A stretch of 25,217 bases of DNA from Lachnospiraceae bacterium (GCA_009774375.1 VSNO01000054.1:1-25217), one strand, 5' to 3'. Positions 15,645 through 23,184 are shown, counted from the stretch's first letter. Notes: generated from the letters alone by a model not told the origin. Numbers and translations: made by a program.

Positions 15645-16850
15645 CTACGCCTGACCGGCCTTCTGCTCCTGCTTTTCCGGCCGCTCACCAAACATTTCTT
15701 TAAAGATATCTCTCATGCGGCTATCCACATCAAACATATCCCCGGTGCAAATGCAGTACAAGATCAGCCAGTCAAAAGGTGAACGCGGGTCGATTGGTTT
15801 AAAACCGCACAAGAGCAGCATATTGTTCAGACTCTGATACAGCCGCTCAAAACGCTCCTCCTTTGACAGCGCAGATTCCGTGTCTTCGTCCTCCTCATCG
15901 ACCGGCCCCGAATCTGTCGCCAGAAACAGCAGGATCAGTACCTTCCGCGTCACGTCTGTTTTCCTGGACTTCATTTTTGAGATTGTCGATTCATCCGGCC
16001 AGCATCTGCTTACCTCCTCCTGAATCACAGTAAAAACAAGCTTCCCTTCCTCGGAAGGCGAATCCTCCTTCTTCCTGCTGCCGCGCACCAGCCCCTTGGC
16101 ATACAGCACGTTTTCCTCGAATAAATATTCCCTTAACACATCCCGGATCGTCAGTTTCTCCCGCTCAAAAAGTCCGGCACTCTCCTCCGTCTCATAAAGC
16201 GCGGGATGCTCTAACGCATCCATCATCTCCATAAAGAGCTTATATGCATTATTATGATACCGCCCCAGCCTCGACACTGCCCCTGTCAGATAATCGATAA
16301 GCCCCTCCCTCGTGGCAATCGATGCGACTTCCGCACGGATGATGGGTGTAAAACTGTCCTCCGCAGGCGTCCGCGATTCTGTCACCCCGGAAAGAATCTC
16401 TCTCATCTCATCATTTAATTTTTTCGCCTCAGCGTAATCCATTCCCTGCTTCAGTGCATAGATATACACGATCTCATCCGGATCTCTCCAGTGCAGTCCC
16501 TCCTCGGAAATGAGCGCGGCAAAAGCATCCGCCTCCTCCACGGACAGTCCCAGAATAAAGCACAGCTCGATCGCATCACTTTGCCGCAGTGTACGATTTT
16601 CAGGATTGTTCAGCCATCCCCGCACGCGCCGCTCCACGGCATCCCTCTTTGCGTCCGGATGGTTCCGCATCAGTCCCTGCACCAGAATCGGCCTCAGCTC
16701 CTGCCCGTGTGAAAACTTCTCCAGCTTCTCACGAAGCGTGCGCATCTTCGCCTCCCTTTTCAGAAAATCGACCGCCTCAGAAACTGTCAATGCACACGAT
16801 ACCGCCTGATTGTACATATGTTCGGAAACGGCCGTCATTCTATTTTCCAT
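15645..16850 (-). CDS. HTH-like protein with conserved C-terminal helical domain, 401 aa
   Basis: Residues about 52-145 form a helical unit with an XRE-like pattern: ILVQGLMRNH, then VERRVRGWLNNPENRTLRQS, then AIELCFILGLSVEEADAFAALI. Its layout matches the HTH-like part of the 179-aa protein at 7246-7785. The remaining 250 residues are helical and acidic (run DEEDEDTES), ending in a distinct segment, NNMLLLCGFKPIDPRSPFDWLILYCI, that I know from uncharacterised clostridial proteins. No signal peptide or membrane helix is seen. The ATG has GGAGGG 12 nt upstream, a rather long spacing; an ATG four codons in is an alternative. It is the first gene of its operon, directly after a good promoter. 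It may regulate the operon or act as a cytoplasmic adaptor for the kinase. Confidence 0.78.
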   Translation of the reverse strand: MENRMTAVSEHMYNQAVSCALTVSEAVDFLKREAKMRTLREKLEKFSHGQELRPILVQGLMRNHPDAKRDAVERRVRGWLNNPENRTLRQSDAIELCFILGLSVEEADAFAALISEEGLHWRDPDEIVYIYALKQGMDYAEAKKLNDEMREILSGVTESRTPAEDSFTPIIRAEVASIATREGLIDYLTGAVSRLGRYHNNAYKLFMEMMDALEHPALYETEESAGLFEREKLTIRDVLREYLFEENVLYAKGLVRGSRKKEDSPSEEGKLVFTVIQEEVSRCWPDESTISKMKSRKTDVTRKVLILLFLATDSGPVDEEDEDTESALSKEERFERLYQSLNNMLLLCGFKPIDPRSPFDWLILYCICTGDMFDVDSRMRDIFKEMFGERPEKQEQKAGQA

Positions 16851-16904
16851 TTCCTGTTAATCCCTCCATTTTGCAGTCATTTGTCATCCTCTTCGTATAG
16901 GTTC

Positions 16905-16933
16905 ATTATATCGTTTCACCCTGCAATCCACAA
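16905..16933 (-). promoter_or_regulatory. Sigma-A-type promoter of the kinase-NACHT operon
   Basis: On the minus strand TTGTGG (16928-16933) is followed after exactly 17 nt by TATAAT (16905-16910), about 55 nt upstream of the 401-aa gene. The 237-nt divergent region also has to hold the cupin promoter, for which I see no clear pair of boxes. Confidence 0.75.
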
Positions 16934-17087
16934 GAATCAATCACCTTTTTCCGGCAAATTATTACCCGCTGAGTTGAGATAAACTATTTTTTCATTCCGC
17001 AATTTTTTACAATTCATATTTTGTGCTTATTGTTATGATATTAGCAGGCAGGAACACTGTCAAAAAATTTGAAAGGAAGTGTAGAGA

Positions 17088-17483
17088 ATGGATCATAAAA
17101 ATCTGCTTGAAAAATATAACGAGAAGGGAAAACTGCTTTTACCAGATGCTACAGTAGCCTTTGAGGCTATTCCATGGTCGAAACATCCTGCTTTCGAGGG
17201 TGTGGAATTAAAACATATCATCACATCCGAAAAGACAGATGGACAGTTCAGCTTCCATCTTGTGAGGATAGCCCCTAATAAGAAGATCGGCAATCATATC
17301 CACGAGAAGCAGTTAGAGACACATGAGGTTATTTCTGGTGCAGGCATCTGTGTGAACAATGGAGCGGAGCTGCCCTATGAAGCAGGCGTAATTTCCATTT
17401 TTCCTGTCGGAGTGCCGCACGAGGTCATTGCAAGAGAAAATGGACTTTACCTGTTCGCAAAATTTATGCCTGCGCTGTGCTAA
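17088..17483 (+). CDS. Cupin-domain protein, 131 aa
   Basis: A single small beta-barrel cupin. Motif 1 is G-N-H70-I-H72-E-K-Q-L-E77 with Gly84 closing it. Motif 2 is G100-VISIF-P-V-G-V-P-H111. Three His and one Glu form a normal metal site, so it probably binds Fe, Mn or Zn. Whether it is an enzyme or a sugar or ligand binder cannot be told from sequence. AAGGAAG lies 8 nt before the ATG. It converges with the AraC gene, and the two stop codons overlap (17480-17483), leaving no room for a terminator. The base composition is AT-richer than in the operon to its left. Confidence 0.85.
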   Translation: MDHKNLLEKYNEKGKLLLPDATVAFEAIPWSKHPAFEGVELKHIITSEKTDGQFSFHLVRIAPNKKIGNHIHEKQLETHEVISGAGICVNNGAELPYEAGVISIFPVGVPHEVIARENGLYLFAKFMPALC

Positions 17484-18247
17484 CTCATTTCCTCAGTTTT
17501 TATTGTCCGGGAAGATAATTTGTAAGTCAGCGGAGGCAAGCCTACCTGTTTTTTAAATTGCTTTATGAAGTGGCTTTGATCGCAAAAACCTGTGGTCAGA
17601 GCCACTTCTGTTATTGTTTCGGCGTTATGCATCAATCGTTGTGCCTTGCGGATACGGTTTTGAAGCTGAAACTGATGCGGCGTAAGACCCACTTCTGCCT
17701 TAAAGCTTCGGATAAAATGGTATTTGCTGATCAATGCGTTTTGTGCCATTTCTTCAATACTGAATTGAGCTTCGGGATATAATTCCAACTGCTTTTTCAG
17801 GTTATTGATCAATGGATCCCTGCTTTCAGAACGCCAATCTGTGTAGTCGGAAAATGAATTTAAGCAGTCTGATAATCGTGATATCCGGTACGGATTGATT
17901 CTTTCTGTATTGGAAACATTTCTTAACAGCGCCATAATGTTATGCCGGATCTTATCGGCAGAATACTGCGCGGCAATATTTTTATCAATACATAAACTTA
18001 GCAAAGTATAGCTGCTGTGTGCCAAAATACTATGCGGCATATGTGGGCAAATGATAAAGGTCTGATCTTTTTCATAAACCTGTGCATTATGATTCGCAGT
18101 CAGCACAATAGAGCCATCTAACACAATGCCGATCGTGAGCACGGAAACATGGTTATGTGTGGGATAGGATATTGTTGAATTCTCGCAGAAGATCAATTCC
18201 ATGCCCATATTTGAATCGTATATGTAGCGTATGCTGTTTGTAGCCAT
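17480..18247 (-). CDS. AraC-family transcriptional regulator, 255 aa
   Basis: An N-terminal cupin-like sensor domain (PTHNHVSVLTIGIVLDGS, ending CPHMPHSIL) is followed by the AraC double helix-turn-helix. The first HTH is in FSIEEMAQNALISKYHFIRSF, and the second in TITEVALTTGFCDQSHFIKQF with the hallmark GLPPLTY ending. The start was set at ATG 18247. A longer frame to 18316 would run into the end of the HxlR gene just upstream, and its ATG follows directly on GGGGAG with no spacing. GAGG lies 11 nt before the chosen start. It probably responds to a small molecule, possibly a sugar or aromatic compound; the target genes are unknown. The neighbouring cupin and the decayed radical SAM gene are candidates. 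Confidence 0.9.
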   Translation of the reverse strand: MATNSIRYIYDSNMGMELIFCENSTISYPTHNHVSVLTIGIVLDGSIVLTANHNAQVYEKDQTFIICPHMPHSILAHSSYTLLSLCIDKNIAAQYSADKIRHNIMALLRNVSNTERINPYRISRLSDCLNSFSDYTDWRSESRDPLINNLKKQLELYPEAQFSIEEMAQNALISKYHFIRSFKAEVGLTPHQFQLQNRIRKAQRLMHNAETITEVALTTGFCDQSHFIKQFKKQVGLPPLTYKLSSRTIKTEEMS

Positions 18248-18263
18248 AAGTATTACGTCCTCA

Positions 18264-18625
18264 CTATGTATGTGCCCGCCAGACAGGGTGCTTTGTTTCT
18301 TCGCTAAGGTTTTCATCTCCCCATTGTTTTATGTGTTCCAAAACGGGAATAAAGCTTTTGCCTAATTCAGTAAGGTTATACTCCACATGGGGAGGTACTT
18401 CTTTGTAATCATAACGGGTAATGAAGCCGTCGGCTTCCAGTTCCCGGAGCTGCTTTGTCAGGCTTGATTCCGTAATGTCGCCGATATGCCTGCGAAGTTC
18501 CCCGAAGCGGTGTATATCCCGAAAGGCGATATAATAGATGGTTTCAATCTTCCATTTACCGCCCAGGATTTTTGTATGGTAGAAACGGTTTTACAGCGTT
18601 CAACAGCCAATGTACTCTTTTTCAT
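18264..18625 (-). pseudogene. HxlR-family regulator with one-base frameshift
   Basis: From ATG 18625 (AAGGAG 8 nt upstream) the frame reads a short N-terminus with CKTVSTIQK, then fails. Adding one base in the A-run (plus-strand T-run 18569-18573) restores the HxlR winged helix: ILGGKWKIETIYYIAF, HRFGELRRHIGDITESSLTK, QLRELEADGFITRYDYKEVP, HVEYNLTELGKSFIPVLEHI, and WGDE, ending at TAG 18264-18266. The total of 362 nt equals 120 codons plus stop minus one base. Everything else is well preserved, so this is either a recent inactivation, a phase-variable run, or a sequencing error. The regulator probably controlled itself and the divergent radical SAM gene through the operator at 18695-18711. 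It lies 16 nt upstream of the AraC gene and may share its transcript. Confidence 0.85.
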
Positions 18626-18646
18626 TTCTGTCACTCCTTCTGAATT

Positions 18647-18676
18647 AGTATATCACACTTTTTTCTCAAAAATCAA
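18647..18676 (-). promoter_or_regulatory. Promoter of the HxlR gene
   Basis: On the minus strand TTGATT (18671-18676) and TATACT (18647-18652) are 18 nt apart, about 22 nt before the HxlR start codon. Confidence 0.6.
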
Positions 18677-18694
18677 TGTACCGCCTGGATATAA

Positions 18695-18711
18695 GTACTA
18701 TAAAAAAGTAC
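18695..18711. promoter_or_regulatory. HxlR/YodB-type operator
   Basis: GTACT-N7-AGTAC, a 5-bp inverted repeat with a 7-nt AT spacer, fits the TACT-N7-AGTA form known for YodB-like HxlR regulators. It lies between the two divergent promoters, just upstream of both -35 boxes. A second AGTACTT half-site follows at 18712-18718. Confidence 0.7.
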
Positions 18712-18716
18712 AGTAC

Positions 18717-18744
18717 TTGTAAAATCATTGTACGAAAGTATAAT
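18717..18744 (+). promoter_or_regulatory. Promoter of the radical SAM gene
   Basis: TTGTAA (18717-18722) and a consensus TATAAT (18739-18744) are 16 nt apart, about 80 nt before the radical SAM start and directly next to the HxlR-type operator. Confidence 0.65.
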
Positions 18745-18825
18745 TAGTTTAAACAACAGAAAACATCCTGCGGTATACCTATATGCACAAAAAAACAGCG
18801 CAGGGATAAGGATAGGAGCGGTTTT

Positions 18826-19293
18826 ATGCACTACACGGGAACAATTTGGCGGCCGCCGTATGAAGCGGCATCCCTTTTGTTTGAGGTAACGGCAGGCTGT
18901 TCGCATCATAAACGCAAGTTTTGTACCTTGTATCATGATCTGCCGTTCAAATTCAGAATGTCCCCTCTGGAGGATATTGAGAGTGATGTGCGGGAGGTTC
19001 AAAGAGCGATGAAAGGTTGGAACCGCGGGCATACCCGCCGGGTATTTTTGACAGGAGCGAACCCTTTTGTCTTGTCTTATGACAAATTAACTGCGATTGC
19101 AGACCTGATCCGTAAATATCTTCCATTCGTTAAATCCATCGGCTCGTTTGCAAGAATAACAGATATTACTTCTAAAACCGATAAGAAGCTTGCCAAATTG
19201 CGGGATATGGGGTATGACGGTCTGACAATAGGAATAGAGACAGACGATGATGAAGCCCTGCGGTTTATAAATAAGGGCTATACCGTTTTTTGA
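18826..19293 (+). pseudogene. Radical SAM protein, truncated and missing a cluster cysteine
   Basis: The start is convincing (TAGGAG 7 nt upstream) and the protein opens like a known group of clostridial radical SAM proteins: MHYTGTIWRPPYEAAS, then the cluster loop. That loop should read C-SHxK-C-KF-C but here is C25-SHHK-R30-KF-C33. The middle cysteine is Arg, codon CGC at 18913-18915, one transition from TGC. The match continues through VFLTGANPFVLSYDKL, SIGSFARITDI and LTIGIETDDDEALRFINKGY, then stops at residue 155, about half the length I recall for this group (roughly 290). No coding continuation is seen in other frames. The protein cannot hold a normal 4Fe-4S cluster and is very likely non-functional. 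The reaction of the family is unknown to me. Confidence 0.85.
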
Positions 19294-19308
19294 TACAGAG
19301 CTGCCCTC

Positions 19309-19338
19309 GTACCCTTCACTTCCTCATGTGAAGGGTAC
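19309..19338. terminator. Hairpin between the radical SAM remnant and the GH35 gene
   Basis: GTACCCTTCAC and GTGAAGGGTAC form a perfect 11-bp stem with an 8-nt loop between convergent genes. No T-run follows directly on either strand; on the plus strand a T-rich stretch begins about 8 nt later. It may terminate the GH35 transcript or protect its end. Confidence 0.45.
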
Positions 19339-19375
19339 GCATGCTTCCTTTTCTTCGCATTCATTATATATCATT

Positions 19376-21193
19376 TTATCCGATATCCGGCTCGTCCTTC
19401 AGTTCGATCACACCCGTTGCCTTCCCCTCGGTCTCGAACACAATGATCTCGTTTTTCCCGGTCTTCAACAGCGGTGCCGGTATATACAGACGCTTCTGCG
19501 GCCCGATCTCCCAGAACCTGCCGAGGTTGAATCCATTTAAGAATACGCAGCCTTTCCCCCAGCCGTCCAGCTCCAGGAACGTGTCACACGCCTCGTCCAC
19601 CTCCAGCTCAAACTTGTAGAATGCCGGAAGCCCTTCTGTGCAGTCCCTGTCGAAATCCAGCCTGTCAACATTGTCGAGCGGCAGCGGATACATCGTCCAG
19701 TTGTAATGGATATGGCCGTTGATCTGAACGCACTCCGCGATCCCTTTCCGCTGACGCTCCATCAGCGGGCCGAAATTGACGCGTCCCATATTCTCCATGA
19801 GAATGTCGATCGACGCATTCCGCGCAAAGGTAACCGGCTCATTCTGGTTCTCCGCATCCCCGTCGACAGCCGCCGCATTCACATCCTGCGCCTTTTTTAC
19901 TTTTCCGGCGAGCACATCATACTCGCCGTCCAGCTCCCGGTCGTACAGGTTCGCGACACGCCTGTCCTCCACAAAGATGCTGGCACGGTCATTTGCCCCC
20001 CACAGGCGGATCCGCTCGATATTCTGCTCGTGCTTCAAGGTCGAGTGGTAGAGTATGTAGCCATAGCTTTGTCCACACTTTTCCATACAGACCGGAAAGT
20101 TATCCACGATCGGTTCGGACAGATTCCCGAGATTCTGCAGCAGTCCCGTTTGCGACACGGCCGTCAGTTTTCCGTATGCCTTTTTCCGGATGTCGGTTGT
20201 GAACTCCACCTTCGGGATCGGCGCATACTTGCTGATCACTTTCTGGAACTGTTCATATTTTTCTGTAAAGTCGCCTGCCTCCGTGAGCAGCGCGTCGTAG
20301 TCATACGAAGTCACATCCGGCGTCAGCTCGTCGTAGTAGTTCGATCCGTTCATGAAGCCGAAGTTCGTTCCGCCCTCAAACATATAGATATTAACATGCC
20401 CCATGTCCAGCATATCGTCCAGATCCTGCGGGCTCTCCGGGTTGCCATGCATATGGCCGCCGTTTCCCCAGTGGTCAAACCAGCCGACCCAGAATTCCGC
20501 ACACATCAGCGGGCCGCCCTTGGCATACGGTGCGAGCACTCCGAAACGCTCCTTCGTGCGCGAACCAAAATTTCCGGTCGGATGGATCCCGTCAAGGCAG
20601 CCGCAGGAAAGCGCCTCCTCAAACGGACCGTCCGAGGTGATGAGCGGCACCGTCACGCCGCGCTCCAGCATCATGTCACGCATCGTTTCCATATAGCGGG
20701 TGTCATCACCGTAATACCCGTATTCGTTCTCAACCTGCATCAGGATCACCGGACCGCCCTCCGTGATCTGAAGCGGCGTGATCAATGGAAACAGCCTGTC
20801 ATAATACTCTCTGACATGCCGCAGGAACGACTCGTGGTACGCCCGCAGACGCATCCCGTCCTCCTGCAGCAGCCATGCCGGCAGCCCGCCGAACTCCCAC
20901 TCCGCGCAGATATAGGGAGAAGGACGCAGTATCACATATAGCCCAAGCTCCTGTGCTGTCCGCACAAACTTCACAAGGTCATGCCCGCCGTCAAAGTCAA
21001 ACACGCCCTTTTTCGGCTCATGGACATTCCACGCGATATAGGTCTCCACCGTATTGCATCCCATCGCTTTCAATTTCTCCAGCCTGTCCCGCCAATACTC
21101 TGGCACCACACGAAAATAATGGATACTTCCAGATATCACGCGAAATGGTTTTCCGTCTAAATAAAAATTATCCCTGATCTCAAATCGTCCCAT
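19376..21193 (-). CDS. bga: GH35 beta-galactosidase, 605 aa
   Basis: A glycoside hydrolase family 35 enzyme that removes terminal beta-linked galactose with retention of configuration. The TIM barrel fills about 1-320. It starts with FYLDGKPFRVISGSIHYFR and contains TYIAWNVHEPKKG and LRPSPYICAEWEFGGLPAWL. The acid/base is Glu157 in QVENEYG, and the nucleophile is Glu233 in LMCAEFWVGWFDHWG. The C-terminal beta domains end with the jelly-roll GWGKGCVFLNGFNLGRFWEIGPQ. No signal peptide is present, so it acts in the cytoplasm on imported oligosaccharides. The length is usual for bacterial members. AGAAGG lies just before the ATG. It follows the sugar importer but is separated from it by a terminator and has its own promoter. 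The natural substrate (galactan, milk or host glycans) cannot be told. Confidence 0.95.
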   Translation of the reverse strand: MGRFEIRDNFYLDGKPFRVISGSIHYFRVVPEYWRDRLEKLKAMGCNTVETYIAWNVHEPKKGVFDFDGGHDLVKFVRTAQELGLYVILRPSPYICAEWEFGGLPAWLLQEDGMRLRAYHESFLRHVREYYDRLFPLITPLQITEGGPVILMQVENEYGYYGDDTRYMETMRDMMLERGVTVPLITSDGPFEEALSCGCLDGIHPTGNFGSRTKERFGVLAPYAKGGPLMCAEFWVGWFDHWGNGGHMHGNPESPQDLDDMLDMGHVNIYMFEGGTNFGFMNGSNYYDELTPDVTSYDYDALLTEAGDFTEKYEQFQKVISKYAPIPKVEFTTDIRKKAYGKLTAVSQTGLLQNLGNLSEPIVDNFPVCMEKCGQSYGYILYHSTLKHEQNIERIRLWGANDRASIFVEDRRVANLYDRELDGEYDVLAGKVKKAQDVNAAAVDGDAENQNEPVTFARNASIDILMENMGRVNFGPLMERQRKGIAECVQINGHIHYNWTMYPLPLDNVDRLDFDRDCTEGLPAFYKFELEVDEACDTFLELDGWGKGCVFLNGFNLGRFWEIGPQKRLYIPAPLLKTGKNEIIVFETEGKATGVIELKDEPDIG

Positions 21194-21228
21194 AGTACAC
21201 CTTCTCCCATATTTATATGCATTTCTTT

Positions 21229-21246
21229 CCAGAAACCATTTTCTGG
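21229..21246. promoter_or_regulatory. Palindrome at the GH35 transcription start
   Basis: CCAGAAA-CCAT-TTTCTGG is a perfect 7-bp inverted repeat just downstream of the -10 box, overlapping the expected start of transcription. The position suits a repressor operator. No local regulator in this locus is an obvious binder. Confidence 0.5.
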
Positions 21247-21250
21247 GTAA

Positions 21251-21279
21251 ATAATATCACTTTCAAAAATCATCGTCAA
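21251..21279 (-). promoter_or_regulatory. Promoter of the GH35 gene
   Basis: On the minus strand TTGACG (21274-21279) and TATTAT (21251-21256) are exactly 17 nt apart, about 58 nt upstream of the start codon. This allows expression independent of the importer operon. Confidence 0.75.
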
Positions 21280-21306
21280 TATCAAACTGATTTGTCCCCA
21301 TGTGTA

Positions 21307-21337
21307 CAAAAAGAAGGGTATGACAGTAGTCATACCC
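21307..21337 (-). terminator. Terminator of the sugar ABC operon
   Basis: GGGTATGAC and GTCATACCC form a 9-bp stem with a 4-nt loop. Read on the minus strand it is followed by TTCTTTTTG. It lies about 30 nt after the solute-binding protein stop. Confidence 0.85.
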
Positions 21338-21368
21338 TCCAAATTTCTAAACCGGCACTGCAGGTCGC

Positions 21369-23081
21369 TTATTTGTAAAGCGCGTCAAACTGTCTCTGTA
21401 ACTCTGCTGTAACCTCATCGATGCCTGCTGCCTTCAATGCGGACTGGTACTCTGCAACGATATCCTCCGCCGTTCCTGAGTACTTACCGAACGCGATCTG
21501 CTTCATGTAGTTCGTGGTGATCTCGTTGATATTGGAGATCTGTGAACGGATATTATCAACCTCTGCCACGAACTGACCATACGGATACTCGATCTTTAAC
21601 TTGTCATACTCGTCATACAGTTTGTTGATCTTATCCCAGTCGCGTGTCGCGTCAAGGATCTCCAGGTCATCGTTACGTCCCCACCAGTAGTTCGTCGTGC
21701 CGTTGATATTGTCTGTATCCTGGTTGTAGCCTTCCGGTGTTGTTCTCAGACCGTCGTCTGTCACTTCATAAGACACACCCTCGATACCATAGCAGAACAG
21801 CTTGTAGCATTCCGGATCGTTTCTCAGCAGGTCATATACCATCAACGCTCTCTCAGGGTTCTTGCTGCCTGCGGAGATCGCCATCGCGCCGTGTGTGATC
21901 GAGAGCGCTGTCACATTGCCTGTCTCCTGACCAAAATAGAAGAAACCTGTCTCTGCATTGGGATCATCATCATAGATCGTGTTCGCCGGTGTGTGGCTTA
22001 CCAGATCCGTCCATGTCTGTGTGTGGTGCTGCTCTGCCGCAACCTTCCCAATCCTGTAGTCATCGCGGTTTGTCGATGAAGTGTTGTTCAGAACGTCTGT
22101 CTGCCATACGCCGATCTCGTCCCACTCCTTCATCATCTTAGCGAACTCTACGAGAGAATCCGTATCCGTCACATACGGAGAGTACACTGTGTAGAGATCA
22201 TCCCTTGTGCCGCCCCACATAGCCGCTGAATTGATACCATCAATAGGTACATAGTTTGAATGGGAAGCGATCCAGCCGCCTGCCATCTGTGCATACTGTG
22301 TACCGTCGGAATCCCAGGGGATAATGTCAGGATAGGTCTCTTTCACATACTTGAAGTATGTTGTCAGATCCTCCCATGACTTGACACCGTCCGCAAGACC
22401 GGCAGCCTTTGCCCAGTCGAGACGATAGATAAATCCATGGTTCGTCCACTGTGCATAGTTGTCCTCAGGAATCAGGTAGATCTCACCGTCATACTTGCAC
22501 AGCTCCCAGTTCTCCGCCGGAACGCTCGCGTAGGTCTTCGGCGCATAGGTCTTTAACATATCCTCTGACAGCTCCAGGAATGCGCCGTTCTTGGAGTTCG
22601 GCCACGCGTCGAGCCAGTCGGAAGCCGTTCCGACGAGATCTACCGTGCCGTCCATCTGCGCCAGGGTCAGGTTGTAGTTGGAGAGATAATCCGTCCAGCT
22701 GATGAAGTACGTCTGCAGCTCCGCATTGCACTTCTCTGTCAGGATCTTGTTCAGCTCTGCCATCATCTCGTCATATTTTTCTTTCGTTCCGGTCGGTGTC
22801 TCTCCGGTCGTCATGTATGTAATGACTACATGCTCCGATGTGTCCACATTCGCCCATGGATCATCGGACGAAGCTGCCGCATCACCGCTGGATGCGTTGT
22901 CTGTCGACGCATTGTCCGCCGATGCGTTGTCATTGGACGCCGGTGCAGAGGTATCCGCCGATGCCGGTGTATCGTTTGTGTTTGAGTTTGAAGCCGAGTC
23001 TGAATTTCCGCCGCCGCAGCCTGTCGTCAGACCGGCGATCATTGTGGTTGTCAAAAGTAATGCCAATACTTTCTTTTTCAT
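21369..23081 (-). CDS. LplA/YtcQ-type sugar-binding lipoprotein, 570 aa
   Basis: The solute-binding component of the importer. A signal peptide (MKKKVLALLLTTTMIAGL) ends in lipobox TTGC with Cys22. A Ser/Asn/Asp/Ala-rich linker (about 23-75) holds near-repeats DNASADNAST and DNASSGD, a flexible tether typical of gut Firmicutes. The body is a large type-1 extracellular solute-binding domain with many surface aromatics (WTNHGFIYRLDWAKAAGL, TNYWWGRNDD), as in sugar binders. The start was set at ATG 23081, with AGGAGG 7 nt upstream; the longer frame adds an unrelated arginine-rich stretch before the signal peptide. It is the last gene of the operon, following the LplC-type permease after a 170-nt gap with three hairpins. 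The ligand is probably an oligosaccharide, perhaps galactose-containing given the GH35 gene next door. Confidence 0.93.
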   Translation of the reverse strand: MKKKVLALLLTTTMIAGLTTGCGGGNSDSASNSNTNDTPASADTSAPASNDNASADNASTDNASSGDAAASSDDPWANVDTSEHVVITYMTTGETPTGTKEKYDEMMAELNKILTEKCNAELQTYFISWTDYLSNYNLTLAQMDGTVDLVGTASDWLDAWPNSKNGAFLELSEDMLKTYAPKTYASVPAENWELCKYDGEIYLIPEDNYAQWTNHGFIYRLDWAKAAGLADGVKSWEDLTTYFKYVKETYPDIIPWDSDGTQYAQMAGGWIASHSNYVPIDGINSAAMWGGTRDDLYTVYSPYVTDTDSLVEFAKMMKEWDEIGVWQTDVLNNTSSTNRDDYRIGKVAAEQHHTQTWTDLVSHTPANTIYDDDPNAETGFFYFGQETGNVTALSITHGAMAISAGSKNPERALMVYDLLRNDPECYKLFCYGIEGVSYEVTDDGLRTTPEGYNQDTDNINGTTNYWWGRNDDLEILDATRDWDKINKLYDEYDKLKIEYPYGQFVAEVDNIRSQISNINEITTNYMKQIAFGKYSGTAEDIVAEYQSALKAAGIDEVTAELQRQFDALYK

Positions 23082-23113
23082 TTTTTGTCCTCCTATTAAT
23101 TTATATTGCTTAT

Positions 23114-23129
23114 CTCCGCCTAAGCGGAG
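23114..23129. other. Small hairpin in the leader of the sugar-binding protein gene
   Basis: CTCCGC-CTAA-GCGGAG is a perfect 6-bp stem with a 4-nt loop, 32 nt upstream of the solute-binding protein start. Confidence 0.5.
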
Positions 23130-23157
23130 CCACAGCCGTATATCTTGATACACCCGG

Positions 23158-23181
23158 AAGAACGCTGCCCTTTGCGTTCTT
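23158..23181. other. Hairpin in the permease/binding-protein gap
   Basis: AAGAACGC and GCGTTCTT form a perfect 8-bp stem with an 8-nt loop. No T-run follows. Confidence 0.5.
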
Positions 23182-23184
23182 CCC

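Noticed and set aside
18673..19032. Minus-strand frame of 119 codons
   Set aside because: It overlaps the radical SAM remnant, both promoters and the operator, and has no family resemblance.
19706..20941. Long plus-strand reading frame of 411 codons
   Set aside because: It lies wholly antisense to the GH35 gene, has no ribosome site or recognisable domain, and reads as His/Arg/Leu-rich shadow sequence.
21157..21342. Minus-strand frame of 61 codons upstream of the GH35 gene
   Set aside because: It covers a terminator and the GH35 promoter and overlaps the GH35 start in another frame.
22838..22980. Repetitive DNA in the binding-protein gene, considered as a CRISPR-like or mobile repeat
   Set aside because: It encodes the Ser/Asn/Asp-rich linker after the lipobox; short codon-level repeats are normal there.
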